Assembly: GCA_032871835.1 (NCBI GenBank) | Contig: CM065301.1 | Coordinates: forward strand, 11,726,413-11,790,412 | DNA: 64,000 nucleotides | Origin: Dipteronia dyeriana | Taxonomy: Eukaryota; Streptophyta; Magnoliopsida; Sapindales; Sapindaceae | Reading direction: 5' to 3' | Shown here: positions 50,143 through 61,775 of the stretch, piece after piece | Layout: every line of letters starts with the position of its first letter | Position numbering within the stretch: the first letter of the stretch is position 1 | Notes under the pieces: generated by a model | The model's database searches: none | What the model was told of the DNA's origin: nothing | What the model saw: only the letters and a program-made list of their open reading frames with translations | Position numbers and translations under genes: made by a program

Positions 50143-52743
50143 AATGTCGATTTCCTCCGACAGTATTGAAGCCTTGGTTGAGGGCACCTGAGGCTCTAAC
50201 TTAGTTCCTCGTAAACGGGTGCGAGGAATGTCCAGTGATGAGGAATCTTCCCCGGTCCGCCAGCGTCATCGTTCTAGCAGGAACGTCTCTATTGGCTCTG
50301 GCTTCTCGAATCAGCCCGACAACCCTCTAAACCTAGTTGACAAGGATTCTGATGTTGGGGAGAGAATCGACGCTGTTGGGAAGGTTCAGGTTACGATAGC
50401 GGAGCTTCCTTCAGCGACGACCCTTCCTTTCGAACCCAGGGTCATCCCTGATTCCACTGTTGACCTTCAGTCGATTAGCAGTCTTCTGGACAAATACGGC
50501 ATCCCTGACATCATTTCTATCACTATCCCCCATAGGAATTATGATGTTTTTAGCCCACCCAAATGCATACTTCCTATTCTCGTCGCAACTTTCGAGAGAG
50601 GGGTGAGGCTCCCTCTTCACCCTACCCTTCGACGGGCTCTCAGTGCCCTTCAACTGGCTCTGCTCCAACTGATGCCCGGCTTCTGGAGGTATCTAGTCAG
50701 TTTCCTTGTGTTATGGAGGGAGCAATGAGAGATGAGCAATGTAACTAGGGAGCCCGGGGCTGAGGAGCTCACCTTTATTTTCTAGATAGGTAGCCTGACT
50801 GCGGTTCCTCAAGGCCAATTCTATGCCAAGGCCAAGAACAAGTTCAATTTTAACATCCCCGGGGCTTCAAGGAAAGACCCCGCTTGGAAAGAGGAGTGGG
50901 TACTGGCGGGGGGAGACTAAGGGAGCTCGGTATTCATCGGCGGGCATGAGCTAGAGGTTCCCACCGCTTTTAGTGACAAACCCTCATGGGGTCGGGATTC
51001 CTTGCCCGCTGAGTCTGAAGTCATGCTGAAGACCATCATGGCCAGAAATTACTTAAATTTGAAGTTTCCAACTGCTGACCCCTTCGATCCCCGCAGGGTG
51101 AAGAAGTACCTGCTAATCTCCGATGCTACTCCTCGTAAGTATCTCGTTCTATCCTATTTTTAAATTGTTGGATGGTTCAGTTCTGATGGTCTTGACATTT
51201 TATTTTTAACAGTGTTTGTTGTTGCTCCAGTTTCTCACGAAGCCCGGCAAGCAAGGACCCATCATCCTCATTCCAGATCATCCCCGGGAGCTCTCCCGAC
51301 CGCTTTGAAAAAGATGGGTCAACCATTAAGGCTGCTACCTTGCTTACTCCTGCTCCATCGCCTTCTCAGGTGAAGTCCTAGATGGCTATCCTTATGTCTC
51401 GGGCGGTAAAAGCTCTAAACCGAGGAGGGCCTGCTTTCCAAGCTGCTGATAAGTCCACTACTGCCCCCCTCACCAGTAATTTTTGCTTCAACCGATGCTT
51501 CCTCTGTCACATTATCCCTTTCTACTGATCTGGCTATATCCCGGGCAGTCCAGGTTCCCAGGGAGTCCGAAACAGATACTCTTGAGGTTGCCCCTTCTCG
51601 CCCCCACCAACAATCGAGCTCGACGGGTTAGGACGAGGTCCTGAAGCAATTCGTTGCATCCTGTCCAGGCGAAGGGCTTTCTAGGATGGCCTCGATGCCC
51701 GTGGATATCATGATTACCAAAGGGTCCGCCTTTCTAGCCGAGGTAATTGTCGCTTTTACTTCCTCATTCAGCAGCTTGATTTATCATTTTCTAACATGAA
51801 TTTCATTTGCAGACCTTCAAGTTTCAGGTAGCCATGGGACATCAGGTGGCCTCTCTCCGCGATCAGGCAGCCAAGGCTGAGCGAGCCATGGGGTTGCTTG
51901 CGCGGGCTCAAGCTCTGCTCCAGGAGATGACCTCTAGCCAATAGGGAATGGAAGCACAGCTAACTGAGCTCTAGTGAGATCATGAGAGGTTGGAGCGGGC
52001 TTTTGATCAGGAAACTCTCCGGTCAAAGCGACAAGCTAGCCAACGGGATGACTGTAAGGGAGAAACGAAGGCTCTGGATGTCGAGAACCAATCTTTACAG
52101 GCTCAAATTACCCAGCTCCAAGCAGAGGTGGAAGTCTCTTTTAATGAGGGGTACTTCTATACCTCCTATCGGGTTGCAGTAGCCCTTCCTCCCCCATTTG
52201 ATCTCTCCAGCATCGCCGAATGGGATAGAGAAGAGGTTATGTCACGGGGGCTGCAGAGATGTCTCGCCCCAAAAATGATGGAGCTGGTCCTTCTTGGGAG
52301 GGAGCTAGAAAGCGGTTGGAGGTGCCAAATCTACCTCCTCCTGTTCCAACCTTCCCGACATCTGGTCCTGGTAAATCCTTGAGAGGGGTCCAATCCGAGG
52401 AGCAAGAAGGAGACCTTGCTGAAACCCGAGACCCTGTCTGGGTGCTTCTAGAGAAAGAGTCAGCAGAATGTGGGATTATGCCCGAGTCAGTGGCCAGCCT
52501 TCTTGATGCAGCCATACCGCCTAAGGTTATGGCTGTGATAAATGAAGTCATGGAGGAGGACCCTTTTGATCTTGAAATAGCCTGGAAGGACCCCCAAGGG
52601 GAGGTGGTGGAGGCAGTAGGTGCCGCTGACCAGGATGAGCTACGACCGGAGAGGGGAGCAGGGGCGAGGTTTACTCTGTAGAAGATGAGGCGGGAGGTCC
52701 TCAGAAAGACGAAGAAGTTTGAGTTCTCTCCCATGTAATTCAT
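50143..52743 (+). pseudogene. Antisense ORF (aORF) of Tat element, decayed, with introns
   Basis: This region is coding-like on the strand opposite to gag-pol. The largest open piece, 50219-50728, has LLDKYGIPDIISITIPHRNY, and later pieces read KFNFNIPGASRKDPAWKEEW and KFPTADPFDPRRVKKYL, resembling the 'putative plant transposon protein' carried by Tat elements. Two introns fit GT-AG with good signals: 51135-51212 and 51743-51812. The end is Glu/Gln/Ala-rich and looks like a coiled coil (VASLRDQAAKAERAMGLLAR). In-frame stops (for example after 50728, near 50920 and 51944) break it. Function in the element is unknown. Confidence 0.7.
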
Positions 52744-53324
52744 TTTGATTGCCCGAAAAAGGGGGTGGGCATCCCATCTTTAACCGTGTTTGACCTTTTG
52801 TCATTTTATTCTTTTTTTTTTTGTAGCCCAGAATTAGGGATTGGGCTCCCTGCTTGTTGTAGCCTTGTTGGGGAATAGGCTCCCCTACTTAATAATAACG
52901 CTTTAATTTTAGATCTAACTCTCACTCTCACTCTCACTCTGACTTACATATACTTACTTGATCTTCTCTAGGTCCAGCATTTATGGCGAAAGGAACTATC
53001 TTGGGGGAACAACAAGATAAGAAAACTGTTTAAGAGTGAAAACGGAGAGTTAGCGTCGAGCTTCCTGATCACCGAAACTCATAGCTCAACTTCTTTAGTC
53101 GATAGTCCCCTTGCTTGATTGTAGGCCTGTTATAGTGAGTAACCAAGTATCAAGAAGGGCTAGTAACCAGAACTAACTGGTATATTTAGAGTTTAAGTGA
53201 ATCGAGCCCTCTATCTCTTAAACCTTTTAGGGGGTTATAGCCCAAGCAAGGCATTAAGTAAAGAACTGTCTAGTCCCTTTTTTTAAGCTAGGGATCAAGA
53301 AGGCTTCCGTGTTCTTAAATTTGA

Positions 53325-53890
53325 GTCTTTCCTGAGGGTGACAGCCCGACCAAGGCATCAGGAGGGCTATCTAGCTATTTTCTGGTCTCGAGATCTGGAT
53401 GGTAACTATGCTCTTATACTCAGACCCTTCTTGGGGGTGGTAGCCCGACCAGGGCATCAGGAGGGCTATCTAGCTATTTCCTAGTCTCGAGATCTGGATG
53501 ACAATTATGCTCTTACACTCAGATCCTTCTTGGGGGTGGTAGCCCGACTAAGACATCAGCAGAGCTATCTAGCTATTTCCTGGTCTCGAGATCTGGATGG
53601 CAACTATGCTCTTATACTCAGACCCTTCTTGGGGGTGGTATCCCGACCAAGGCATCAGGAGGGCTATCTAGCTATATCCTGGTCTCGAGATTTGGATGGC
53701 AACTATGCTCTTACAATCAGACCCTTCTTAGGGGTGGTAGCCCTACCAAGGCATCAAGAGGGCTATCTAGCTATTTCCTGGTCTCGAGATCTGGATGAAA
53801 ACTATGCTTTTACACTCAGACCCTTCTTGGCGGGGGGTAGTTCCCGGCCGAGGCATCAGGAGCAATGGGGGGCTTCCCCGACTTACCCCT
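53325..53890. repeat. 99-bp tandem array, nearly six copies
   Basis: The mark CTTCTTGGGGGTGG recurs at 53427, 53526, 53625, 53724 and 53823, exactly 99 bp apart, with a partial first copy from 53325. Units share GGGCTATCTAGCTAT and TCTCGAGATCTGGATG. A more diverged unit is visible upstream at about 53207-53300. Because 99 is a multiple of three, a frame stays open through the later copies. Confidence 0.95.
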
Positions 53891-54060
53891 GGTCTTGAGG
53901 TGATAATGTCGAATTTTCCATGTAGATCCAAATCATTGTAGGACATAGTTGGGGATGGAGAAAATAAGAAAAACGAGTTTATTGATATGAAGGATGGAGT
54001 ACATTATTATCGGGGATAAAAAGAAACTAGGCAGAGGCCGCCTGCTCATGAGCCCCCTAT

Positions 54061-55516
54061 TCATGGGTAGAATTTTCTTAAGTGATATGCATTCCAAGTA
54101 TGATCGATGAGTCGACCATTCATATATTCGAGCTTGTATGCCCCATTACGGATCACCATATTTATTAGGTATGGTCCTTCCCAGTTGAGCCTTAGGACCT
54201 CGTCTGATCTCTTCCTGGTATTCAACGTTACTTTCATGAGAACTAGGTCTTCTTCTTTGAAGTTTTGGGGCTTTAACCCTCCTGTTGAAGTACTTGGCAA
54301 TCCTACTTTGGTAGATTGCAACCTTCTTGGCTATTCAATCTTGTTTTTCCTCCAGGAGGTCCAAGCTAGCTCGGAGCTTACTTTCATTGCTCCCTGGTTC
54401 AAAATGTTGGATTCTAAAGGAGGTCAACTTGTGCTCGATAGGTAGGACTGCTTCAACCCCGAAGGCCAGCGAGTAGGGTGTTTCCCCGGAAGTTGTTCTT
54501 CGTGTAGTGCGGTAAGCCCAGAGGACCTCGGGAAGCTCTTCTGCCCATTTGCCTTTCTTTTACTGTAGCTTTTTCTTCAACAACTTCTTAATTGTTTTGT
54601 TCTTGGATTCCACTAGACCATTAGTCTGAGGGTGGGCTATCGAGGCAAACCGAAGGTCGATTTCCAAGCCTTTGTAAAAATCTCTAAATCGGCCATTATC
54701 AAACTGTTTTATGAGGTTTGTTATAATGGCAAGGGGGGTTCCGAACCTACAGACTACATTAGTCTTGATGAACCTTGTTTTGTTTTCTTCTGATATCTGG
54801 GAGAGTGGTCCGGCTTCGACCCATCTTGTGAAATAGTCAATCTCTACGATAACGTGTTTGGCCTATCCCGGAGCTGTAGGAAGCGGTCCAATCAAATCGA
54901 CTCCCCACATAGCAAATGGGTATGGCGAGCTACGGGACGACAAGCGTTCTGGAGGGAGGTGACTCAAGTTTGCCGCCTTCTGGCATGCCTCACAGGTTTG
55001 CACCAAGTTCTTCGCATCTTGATGGATGGTTGGCCAATAGTACCACATGCGGAGAACCTGATATGCCAAAGCCTTACCACCAATATGGTTCCTGTATTCC
55101 TTGGAATGAACCTCTCTCAAAGCCCACTTGGCGTCTTCAGGGTGTAGACAACAGAGCAGGGGAAGGGATTTTCCCCTTCGGTATAAATGCCCATCCACCA
55201 TACAATATCGGACCGAGGGCCTTTTAACTCTCTTAGCTTGGCCGGGCTCCCCGGGGAGTTTCCCATCCTGTAGATACTTCACTATTGGATCCATCCAGGA
55301 CAGCTGTCGATCCAAGGTATAAGCTTCCTCACCTGTCATAATGCTAGGTAGGGGGATTACTTGAAAAGGGACTCCGTGAGGTAAGGTTTGGCCACCATAT
55401 GCAGCTATCTTGGCAATGACGTCAGTTCGATGATTCAGTTGTCGAGGTATCTGCTCGATTCTGAATCCCTTAAATCTGCTCTTGAGTTGTTGAACCAATT
55501 TCAGGTAATTGATCAT
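54061..55516 (-). pseudogene. Tat integrase remnant
   Basis: 54863-55516 reads the end of the RNase H (RIEQIPRQLNHRTDVIA) and the integrase zinc finger (LREVHSKEYRNHIGGKAL ... CEACQKAANLSHLPPE) into the core start MWGVDLIGPLPTAPG. After a stop the core continues, with WAYRTTRRTTSGETPYSLAF near 54500. 54061-54321 is the integrase C-terminus, ending NAYHLRKFYP. Several frameshifts separate these blocks. Confidence 0.9.
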
Positions 55517-55529
55517 ATATCTCCTTTTG

Positions 55530-55800
55530 CCTGATAATCTTTGGAGACTTGGTTGACCACGAGTGAAGAGTCGCTCTTGACATTCAACTAATCACCCCGA
55601 GTTCTATGGCTGCCTTTATTCCAGCTAGAAGGGCTTTGTATTCTGCCTCATTGTTCTTGACTTTAAATTCAAACCTGAAACATTGGCAGCACTCAGTTCT
55701 TTCTGGGTCGATGAGGACTATGCCAGCTCCTCCCCCTGCTTACCCGAAAGCTCCGTCAGTGTAGAGAGTCCAAGACTCGTAGCCTTCTGATCAGTTGTCA
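55530..55800 (-). pseudogene. Second (archaeal-type) RNase H remnant
   Basis: On the minus strand TDGAFG, then GGGAGIVLIDPERTE and FEFKVKNNEAEYKALLAGIKA can be read across a stop. The TDGA and NNEAEY motifs are those of the extra RNase H found in Tat elements. Confidence 0.8.
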
Positions 55801-55847
55801 GATTCTGGAATCCTCTCAAGGGTTACATCTGTTACCGTGAGGGTTGT

Positions 55848-57244
55848 CTATCCTGAAGGTATCGAGAGCTCTGCTACAAAGTCTGCTAGTGCCTGAGCCT
55901 TTATCGTGGTCCTAGGCTTATACATTAAATCAAGCTGGGTAAGCTCTAGGGCCCATAGAACCAGCCTTCCAAAAACATCCGGCCTTTGTAAGAACTGACG
56001 GAGGGGTTGGTCTGTCACTACTGCTATTGAATGAGCATGAAAATAGGGACGAAAATTCCTTGCCGAGGTCACCAAGGCGTAAGCGAGCTTCTCTAATAGA
56101 GTATAGTTCTTTTCGGGCTTTGTTAGAGCATGACTCTCATAGTAAATAGGTTGCTGGATCCTATCCTCGCATTCCTTGACCAAAGCCCCGCTCACGGTGG
56201 TTTATGAAACGACCAAGTATATTTGAAGCTCTTCTCCAGGATTTGGCTTGACCAACAGTGAAGGGCTTGTTAGGTATTGTTTAAAATCTTGAAAAGCTTG
56301 TTTGCTCTCCTGATCCCATTTCACGTTTTTTCCCTGCTTGATAGCTTTGAAGAATGGTAGATACTTATCGGTATTTTGAGAGATGAACCTATTGAGCGTT
56401 GCTACCTGCCCTGTCAAGGCTTGAACCTATTTAAGAGATGTAGGGGATTCTAAATCCAGGATAGCCATGATCTTTTTCGGGTTAGCCTTTATGCCTTTCT
56501 CATAGACCATGAAGCCCAGAAACTTTCCCGCAGTTACCCCAAAGGCGCATTTGGAATGGTTCAACCTCATCTGGTTCTCCCTTAGGATCATGAAGGTTCT
56601 ACGAAGGTAGTCCAGGTGGCCTTCCGAGGTTAAAGATTTGGTGAGCATGTCGTCGATGTACACCTCCATCGACCTTCTGATTTCGGGCTTGAACAACCGA
56701 TTGACTAACAGCTGGTAAGTAGCTTCAGCGTTTTAGAGCCCGAAAGGCATCACCTTATAGCAGTACAAGCCTTACGATGTGATGAAATTGGTATTTTCTT
56801 GGTCCGCAGGATGCATCATAATCTGATTGTACCCGAAAAATGCATCCATGAAGCTCAAGAGCTTGTTTCCGGAGGTAGAATCGATCGGCTGATCAATTTT
56901 TGGCAGAGGGAAGCTATTCTTCGGGCATGCCCGGTTGAGGTCGGTGTACTCTACACACATGCACCATTTTCCATTTGCCTTTTTGACCACGACCACGTTA
57001 GCAATCCACTCGGATAACGTGATTCTCGAATGAAGTACGCTCAGGATAATTTGTCCACCTCTTTCTGAACCGTAACATTTCTTTCGGTGTTGAAGTGGTA
57101 CCTTTTCTGTTTAATGGGTTTGAAGGTCGGATCCATCGCCAGTTGATGTGCAGCTATTGTCATCGAGATCCTCGGCATCTTAGCATGACTCCAAGCAAAA
57201 ATATCGTTGAACTCTGTGAAGAGCCTAATCAAACCCTCTTTCAT
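55848..57244 (-). pseudogene. Tat reverse transcriptase and RNase H remnant
   Basis: In order: MAMDPTFKP-type pre-RT segment (57041-57244), VKKANGKWCMCVEYTDLNRA with CPKNSFPLPKID (56772-56996), catalytic box YIDDMLTKS (56427-56696), the RT thumb/connection (56202-56417), and a gypsy RNase H segment with YESHALTKPEKNYTLLEKLA and VVTDQPLRQFLQRPD (55848-56195). Frames change once near 57020, and stops separate the later blocks. Confidence 0.93.
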
Positions 57245-57681
57245 TCCTGGCTCCAGGGTAGCTCTGATCTTGACGACCTTCGAGGGCTCGCCTATTCAGA
57301 CAGGAATCTCTTCTAACTTATCCACTGGATGGCCACTGGCCCAATCCCATCTCTATTCTTCCATGTCGGGCACCACGAGGCCTTCTTCTGGGCAATCGGT
57401 GGAACCCGTATCTTCCAGGTTTAGTGCAGGGGTTATCCTACCTTGATTGTTGTCACCTGGGCGAGTTGTTTTGCTAGAGCTGATGAGTTGGCCGACACTG
57501 CGTAGCATTTCCTTGCTGTTTGCTAATCACCCTGAACTTCCCCTACCTTGTCTCCTACCAAGAACTTCATAACGTTGTGGTAATTAGAAAGGACATTTTT
57601 CAAGGATGATAGAAATGACCTCCATAATATTTCATTGTAGATCGATAGGGTATCCACCATCATGAAGTCGGTCATGATATT

Positions 57682-58080
57682 TTACTGGAGAGGTGCGGCT
57701 CCAATGATCACTGGTAGGATTTTTGATCCTACGGGTGTGATTGAGTCCCCAGTGAACCCATATAATGGAGTAGTGCAACTATTGTAACACCATTGTTTCA
57801 AGTTTAGCTTTTTCAAGGTATCTTTGAACAGGACGTCGACGCTGCTACCTATGTCGACGAGCACACGGTGTACAATGAAGTTGGCAATTTGTACCGTGAT
57901 GACCATAAGGTCATCATGAGGCTGCACGGTGTTATAGACGTCTGCTTCGGTGAAAATGATCTGTGACAACTGGGAGGGGTTGATCAATCTCTGGTCGACC
58001 TTGAAGATATCCCGCCCCTCGTCCGTACGAGGGACCTTCCTCACATGGTTTTTCCTGGAACTGTTGGAGTTGCCAGCCAA
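57682..58080 (-). pseudogene. Tat aspartic protease remnant
   Basis: IANFIVHRVLVDIGSSVDVL contains the retropepsin site, with DIG where DTG/DGG is usual, followed by LYGFTGDSITPVG. The preceding FTEADVYNTVQPHDDLMVIT is typical of the gypsy Tat protease region. Confidence 0.88.
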
Positions 58081-58703
58081 AGTAGGCCCCCCGCTGATAG
58101 TATGTATTATCTGAATCTGTTACATCAGGTCCACCTATTCCCCCTTTCTTTTCTCTGCATGTTCTTAGATCTCAGCTTGCACCTCCCTTCCAGTCTGAAT
58201 ATTCTCCCTGACTTGTTGTAAGAATTCCACCAAGCATCCTCCCCTTATCAAAGCCTCAATCTGGTTCTGCAGGATGTAGCATTCTGAATATCCTCATGAA
58301 AGTCACAATATTTATAACGATTTTTATTATCGACCGGGGCTTTCATGGGAGCGGGCTTTTGTAACAAACCCTTGTCTCGAATGGCGAGATAGACCGTTTC
58401 ACATGATGCATTTCAGGGGGTGTAATGATCGTACCCTCTCTCATTGCGAGCTACAGTGGCCACTGTCCTGGGAGGTGGTGATTCTTGAGGAGGAGCTCGT
58501 TTATCTGGATACCTTTCTGATCTGGGTTGAAAGAGGGGGAAGCGGTATGTTGATTTATTAGGGGGTTTGCTCTGATTTTTCTAAGCTTGCTCGGGTCTAG
58601 GAGCTTCCTTTTTTTATCGCTTTACGGCTCTCATGTCGTCGTGTTCCATCTTGACCTTGAGCTATTCGTCGACCTTAATCTGCTCTTGAGCCCGATCATA
58701 AGC

Positions 58704-59917
58704 TTATTGGCAGGTTTCCAAAGGTCTTTTGGCAAAAGACCGGAAAAGTTTTCCCACCCACAAGTTTCTTCTAAAGTTGACGAGGGCGGTGAAGACCCCC
58801 ATCTGGATGACTTCTTTATAGAAATACGCGACATAAGCTTGGAGGGTTTCCCCTCTCTCCTGGATCACATACTGTAGATGGATCATGTCTTTCAGTTGAG
58901 GTTTAACTCCTAAAAATTATAAAAAGAAATCGGTTGATAACTTGGTGAAAGAATCCACATTACTGGTAGGTAGTTTCCTAAACCAAGTTTTAGTGTAATC
59001 CGTGAGTGTATTGGGGAACATTCGACACATGGCGGCCCTAGTTGTGTTCTGGATCTCTATCTGTTGAACGAAACTCTCCAAGTGGCTCAGGGGATCTTCA
59101 GTCCCGGAGAATTTGTCAGTTGGCATTTTGAACTTAGGCGGGTGCTCTACCTCCCAGACCCTTCTAGTGAAGGGAGCATTCATTTCATTTAGAGGATTTT
59201 TCTTGTCCTCCTTGTATTTTTCATTCTTCATCAATTGGACATTCTTCTGAAGCTCTGACAACTGGTCCTTTAGACGTTTGCTTTCGAATTTCCTTGAGTT
59301 GATCTCAGTTTCCTCACTATCGAATCGCTCTGACGAACTGGCAACCTCTACCCGGTTCCTTCTTCGGAGAGGGTCTGCTTGGGGACTTTGCTGACTTTCT
59401 TCTTTCCTACCCCGGGCTTCTCTCCTTGAAGTCATTGGGTGGAGAAACTCTCCCCATTCCCGGAGAAGGATATCTGCCGCGGATTTGACTTGTCTTGGTT
59501 GATAGCGTGGCAGCGTTTCGGGGACGGAGGGCATGGGCCCTAGCCTATCCCGAATCGAGGTTGAGAGCTTCATTCTATTACGAGCTGATTCCCGAGGGGC
59601 AGGTCCTAGACGATCATCGAAGGCGGGTTGCCTAACCCCAGGTCTGCTTGACTCCCCATGATTGTAAAGATCCGCTTGTTGGATAGCGATACCCTCAACA
59701 AGTAGTCCAAGGCGGACGTTTTCTACGAAGGCCGCCGTTTATTGGTCAAGCTCGACCTGACTCCCAGAAAGAGATCCAGAGCCCTCACAGTGGCTGGCTG
59801 GGTGGGAATCTGGCTATGGAGCCCGAATTTTCTCCCTTTCCTTAGGACCTTTCGGGTCGACGTAGCAGAAGGTTGTCCCGATAAACCCTGCTGCCCCTGT
59901 GAGGAGCGGAGCCTCAT
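58704..59917 (-). pseudogene. Tat gag remnant
   Basis: 58917-59573 has KFKMPTDKFSGTEDPLSHLE (capsid domain start) and FPNTLTDYTKTWFRKLPT; 58704-58886 continues it (QERGETLQAYVAYFYKEVIQ). An N-terminal piece at 59723-59917 is in another frame. A Lys/Glu-rich coiled segment precedes the capsid domain. Confidence 0.88.
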
Positions 59918-59992
59918 GATTATTATGAAATAACAAACTTTTCAAATGTAAAGGTGGTGGTGTGAGAGTTCCCCACAGACTGCTTCAGAAAG

Positions 59993-61177
59993 TGTTAACG
60001 GGAAATTTGCCCGGGATGAGAAATTCTTACTAACACCCTCGAGACCACTACCACGAAAGTGGTGGCTGGGGTCGGTACCGTTGATATCTGACATGTTAGG
60101 AGGTAAACGAGAGGTTGTATCGTAGTAACAGTAAATGAGAGCTTTTATTATTGATACCTGCTTCAAAATACAAATCACTCTCTTATGTGCTCATAGTCTC
60201 TATAAGATCTAGGAAAGTGGCAACTCTATGCCTATTGAATAGTGGAAACAAAGGTGGTCGTGTTCATAATACAAAATTTAGGCATTCCCCTTTTCTTTTC
60301 TCTCTTCTCTCTTCTCTCTTCTCTCTTCTCTCTTCTCTCTTCTCTTTTCTCTCTATTTCTATGTATATCTCCTTCTGTGTGTCATACTTGGCTCTAATTA
60401 TATATGGTCCAAGTTGGTTTGAATTTGCTGATATCCCGCCATGATCCTTTGAATCTGTTTCCTCCTTATCGAGCGAGATCCTTTATTTAAAAGTTGTTAA
60501 CCCCGAGTAAATAGCGGAAACAATTAACGTGAATGAGTTTGTTTCCTTTTTGGAATCAAACTCTTGGCTCGCACGTATACGGGATTAATGATGGTTATCT
60601 CCTAGATATGATCTTGTATGTTATCGCTGCATGGTTTTTCATGGAGGTCACCCAGCTAGCTGCCTGTTGCCCCGTAGAGCAAGGTAGATCTCTGCTCCAA
60701 CTCTGTTCTTAGAAGCTTGAGATGGATTTTCCCTGACCCTTAGGGGGCTCGAGGTGTTCCTGTAGACATTCCTGGGAGGTAGCCGGGGTAGTGTAGATTT
60801 AGGCGTGATTCTTCCTTTATGTCCAGCAAGGACAACGGGCTTCTGGAGAGGTTGGCGAGCTTCTCTCGAATGTCTCTTGAGTTTGAAGACTTCTTCTGGC
60901 ATTCACAGGGCGGTTGAGGAGCTCGACCTCGGAGCCCGACCTCGGAGCCGAGGTTCCCCAATAGATGGCCTGGAGAAACCCGAGTTCCAGTATTCGTGTG
61001 GAGGCTCATTCTAGTCGTGTCTGGCTTGTTTTCTTTTAGTTTTAAAGCTGAACCGGCCTTCCCTGTTCCTGCAGGGTGGCTTTATGGTCTATCCGGGCTT
61101 TATGATCATCGATTATGGGTTCCGACTTGTGGCGGGAAAGTGAAAAATTTCTCTTCGACCGAATTTCACTATTAACA
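59993..61177 (-). repeat. 5' LTR of Tat element
   Basis: 1185 bp, partner of 48638-49780. It is longer mainly through a TCTCTT microsatellite expansion (60296-60355) and a short duplication, CTCGGAGCC, near 60926. Confidence 0.9.
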
Positions 61178-61335
61178 GTTGGTGTGAATGTTTGATGAGT
61201 TTTGTGTTGTTTGAAATGGTAGATTAGGGTTGATTTGTCGATCTGAGAATGGTTATGGGTTAGGTTAGGGTTTGAATCGGGTTGAATATTTGTTGACAAA
61301 GATGAATTTATAGATTTCTGAGACTTTTTAAACCA

Positions 61336-61712
61336 TGTCCGAGTTTTTTTTATTGAACCCAAGCTTTTCTTTTAAAGAGCTCCGAGTTTTTTTATTTGGA
61401 AAATTAGGTTTAGTTTGTTCGAGATTTTTTGTTTGGAATCCAAGCATTTTTTTTCAAATCTCCAAGCCTTTTTATCAAATACCCGAGTTTTTTCAAACTT
61501 GCACGAGTTTTTTTTTTCAAAGGCCCGAGCTTTTTTGTTGTGTAAAATTAGGTTGGTTAAACTCCGAGCTTTTTTATCAAAGGCCTGAGCTTTTTTTCCG
61601 AAGGCTCGAGCTTTTTTTCAAATGCCTAAGCTTTTTTTTAAATGATCGAGCTTATTTTTCAAAGCCCCAAGCTTTTTTACACTCTGTCTGAGCTTTTTTC
61701 TTGCAATCCCCG
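61336..61712 (+). repeat. Degenerate (GAGCTTTTTT) tandem repeat, 20-21-bp period
   Basis: CGAGYTTTTTT motifs recur irregularly from 61336 and then every 20-21 bp at 61566, 61587, 61608, 61628, 61648, 61669 and 61690. In one frame this reads as a seven-residue repeat (QRPELFY, QRPELFF, RRLELFF). Confidence 0.8.
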
Positions 61713-61775
61713 AGACTTTTTATTTTCTTTCAAAGCCTATTGCAGTATACTTAGGTATTGTTTGTGTAATTGCAG

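Larger units (their letters stand above)
48638..61177 (-). mobile_element. Ty3/gypsy LTR retrotransposon, Tat-type (Ogre/TatII-III-like), 12.5 kb
   Basis: LTRs at 48638-49780 and 59993-61177 both start TGTTAACGGGAAATTTGC and end CACTATTAACA, flanked by the 5-bp duplication GTTGG (48633-48637, 61178-61182). On the minus strand the order is gag, protease, RT, RNase H, second (archaeal-type) RNase H, integrase, then a 99-bp tandem array, an antisense ORF and the 3' LTR. RT before integrase makes it gypsy; dual RNase H and an antisense ORF past pol are Tat-clade hallmarks. Many frameshifts and stops make it inactive. I could not identify a standard primer-binding site. Confidence 0.92.

Noticed and set aside
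52237..52743. 168-codon minus-strand ORF
   Set aside because: It is the shadow of the antisense-ORF coding strand, which has better coding character on plus.
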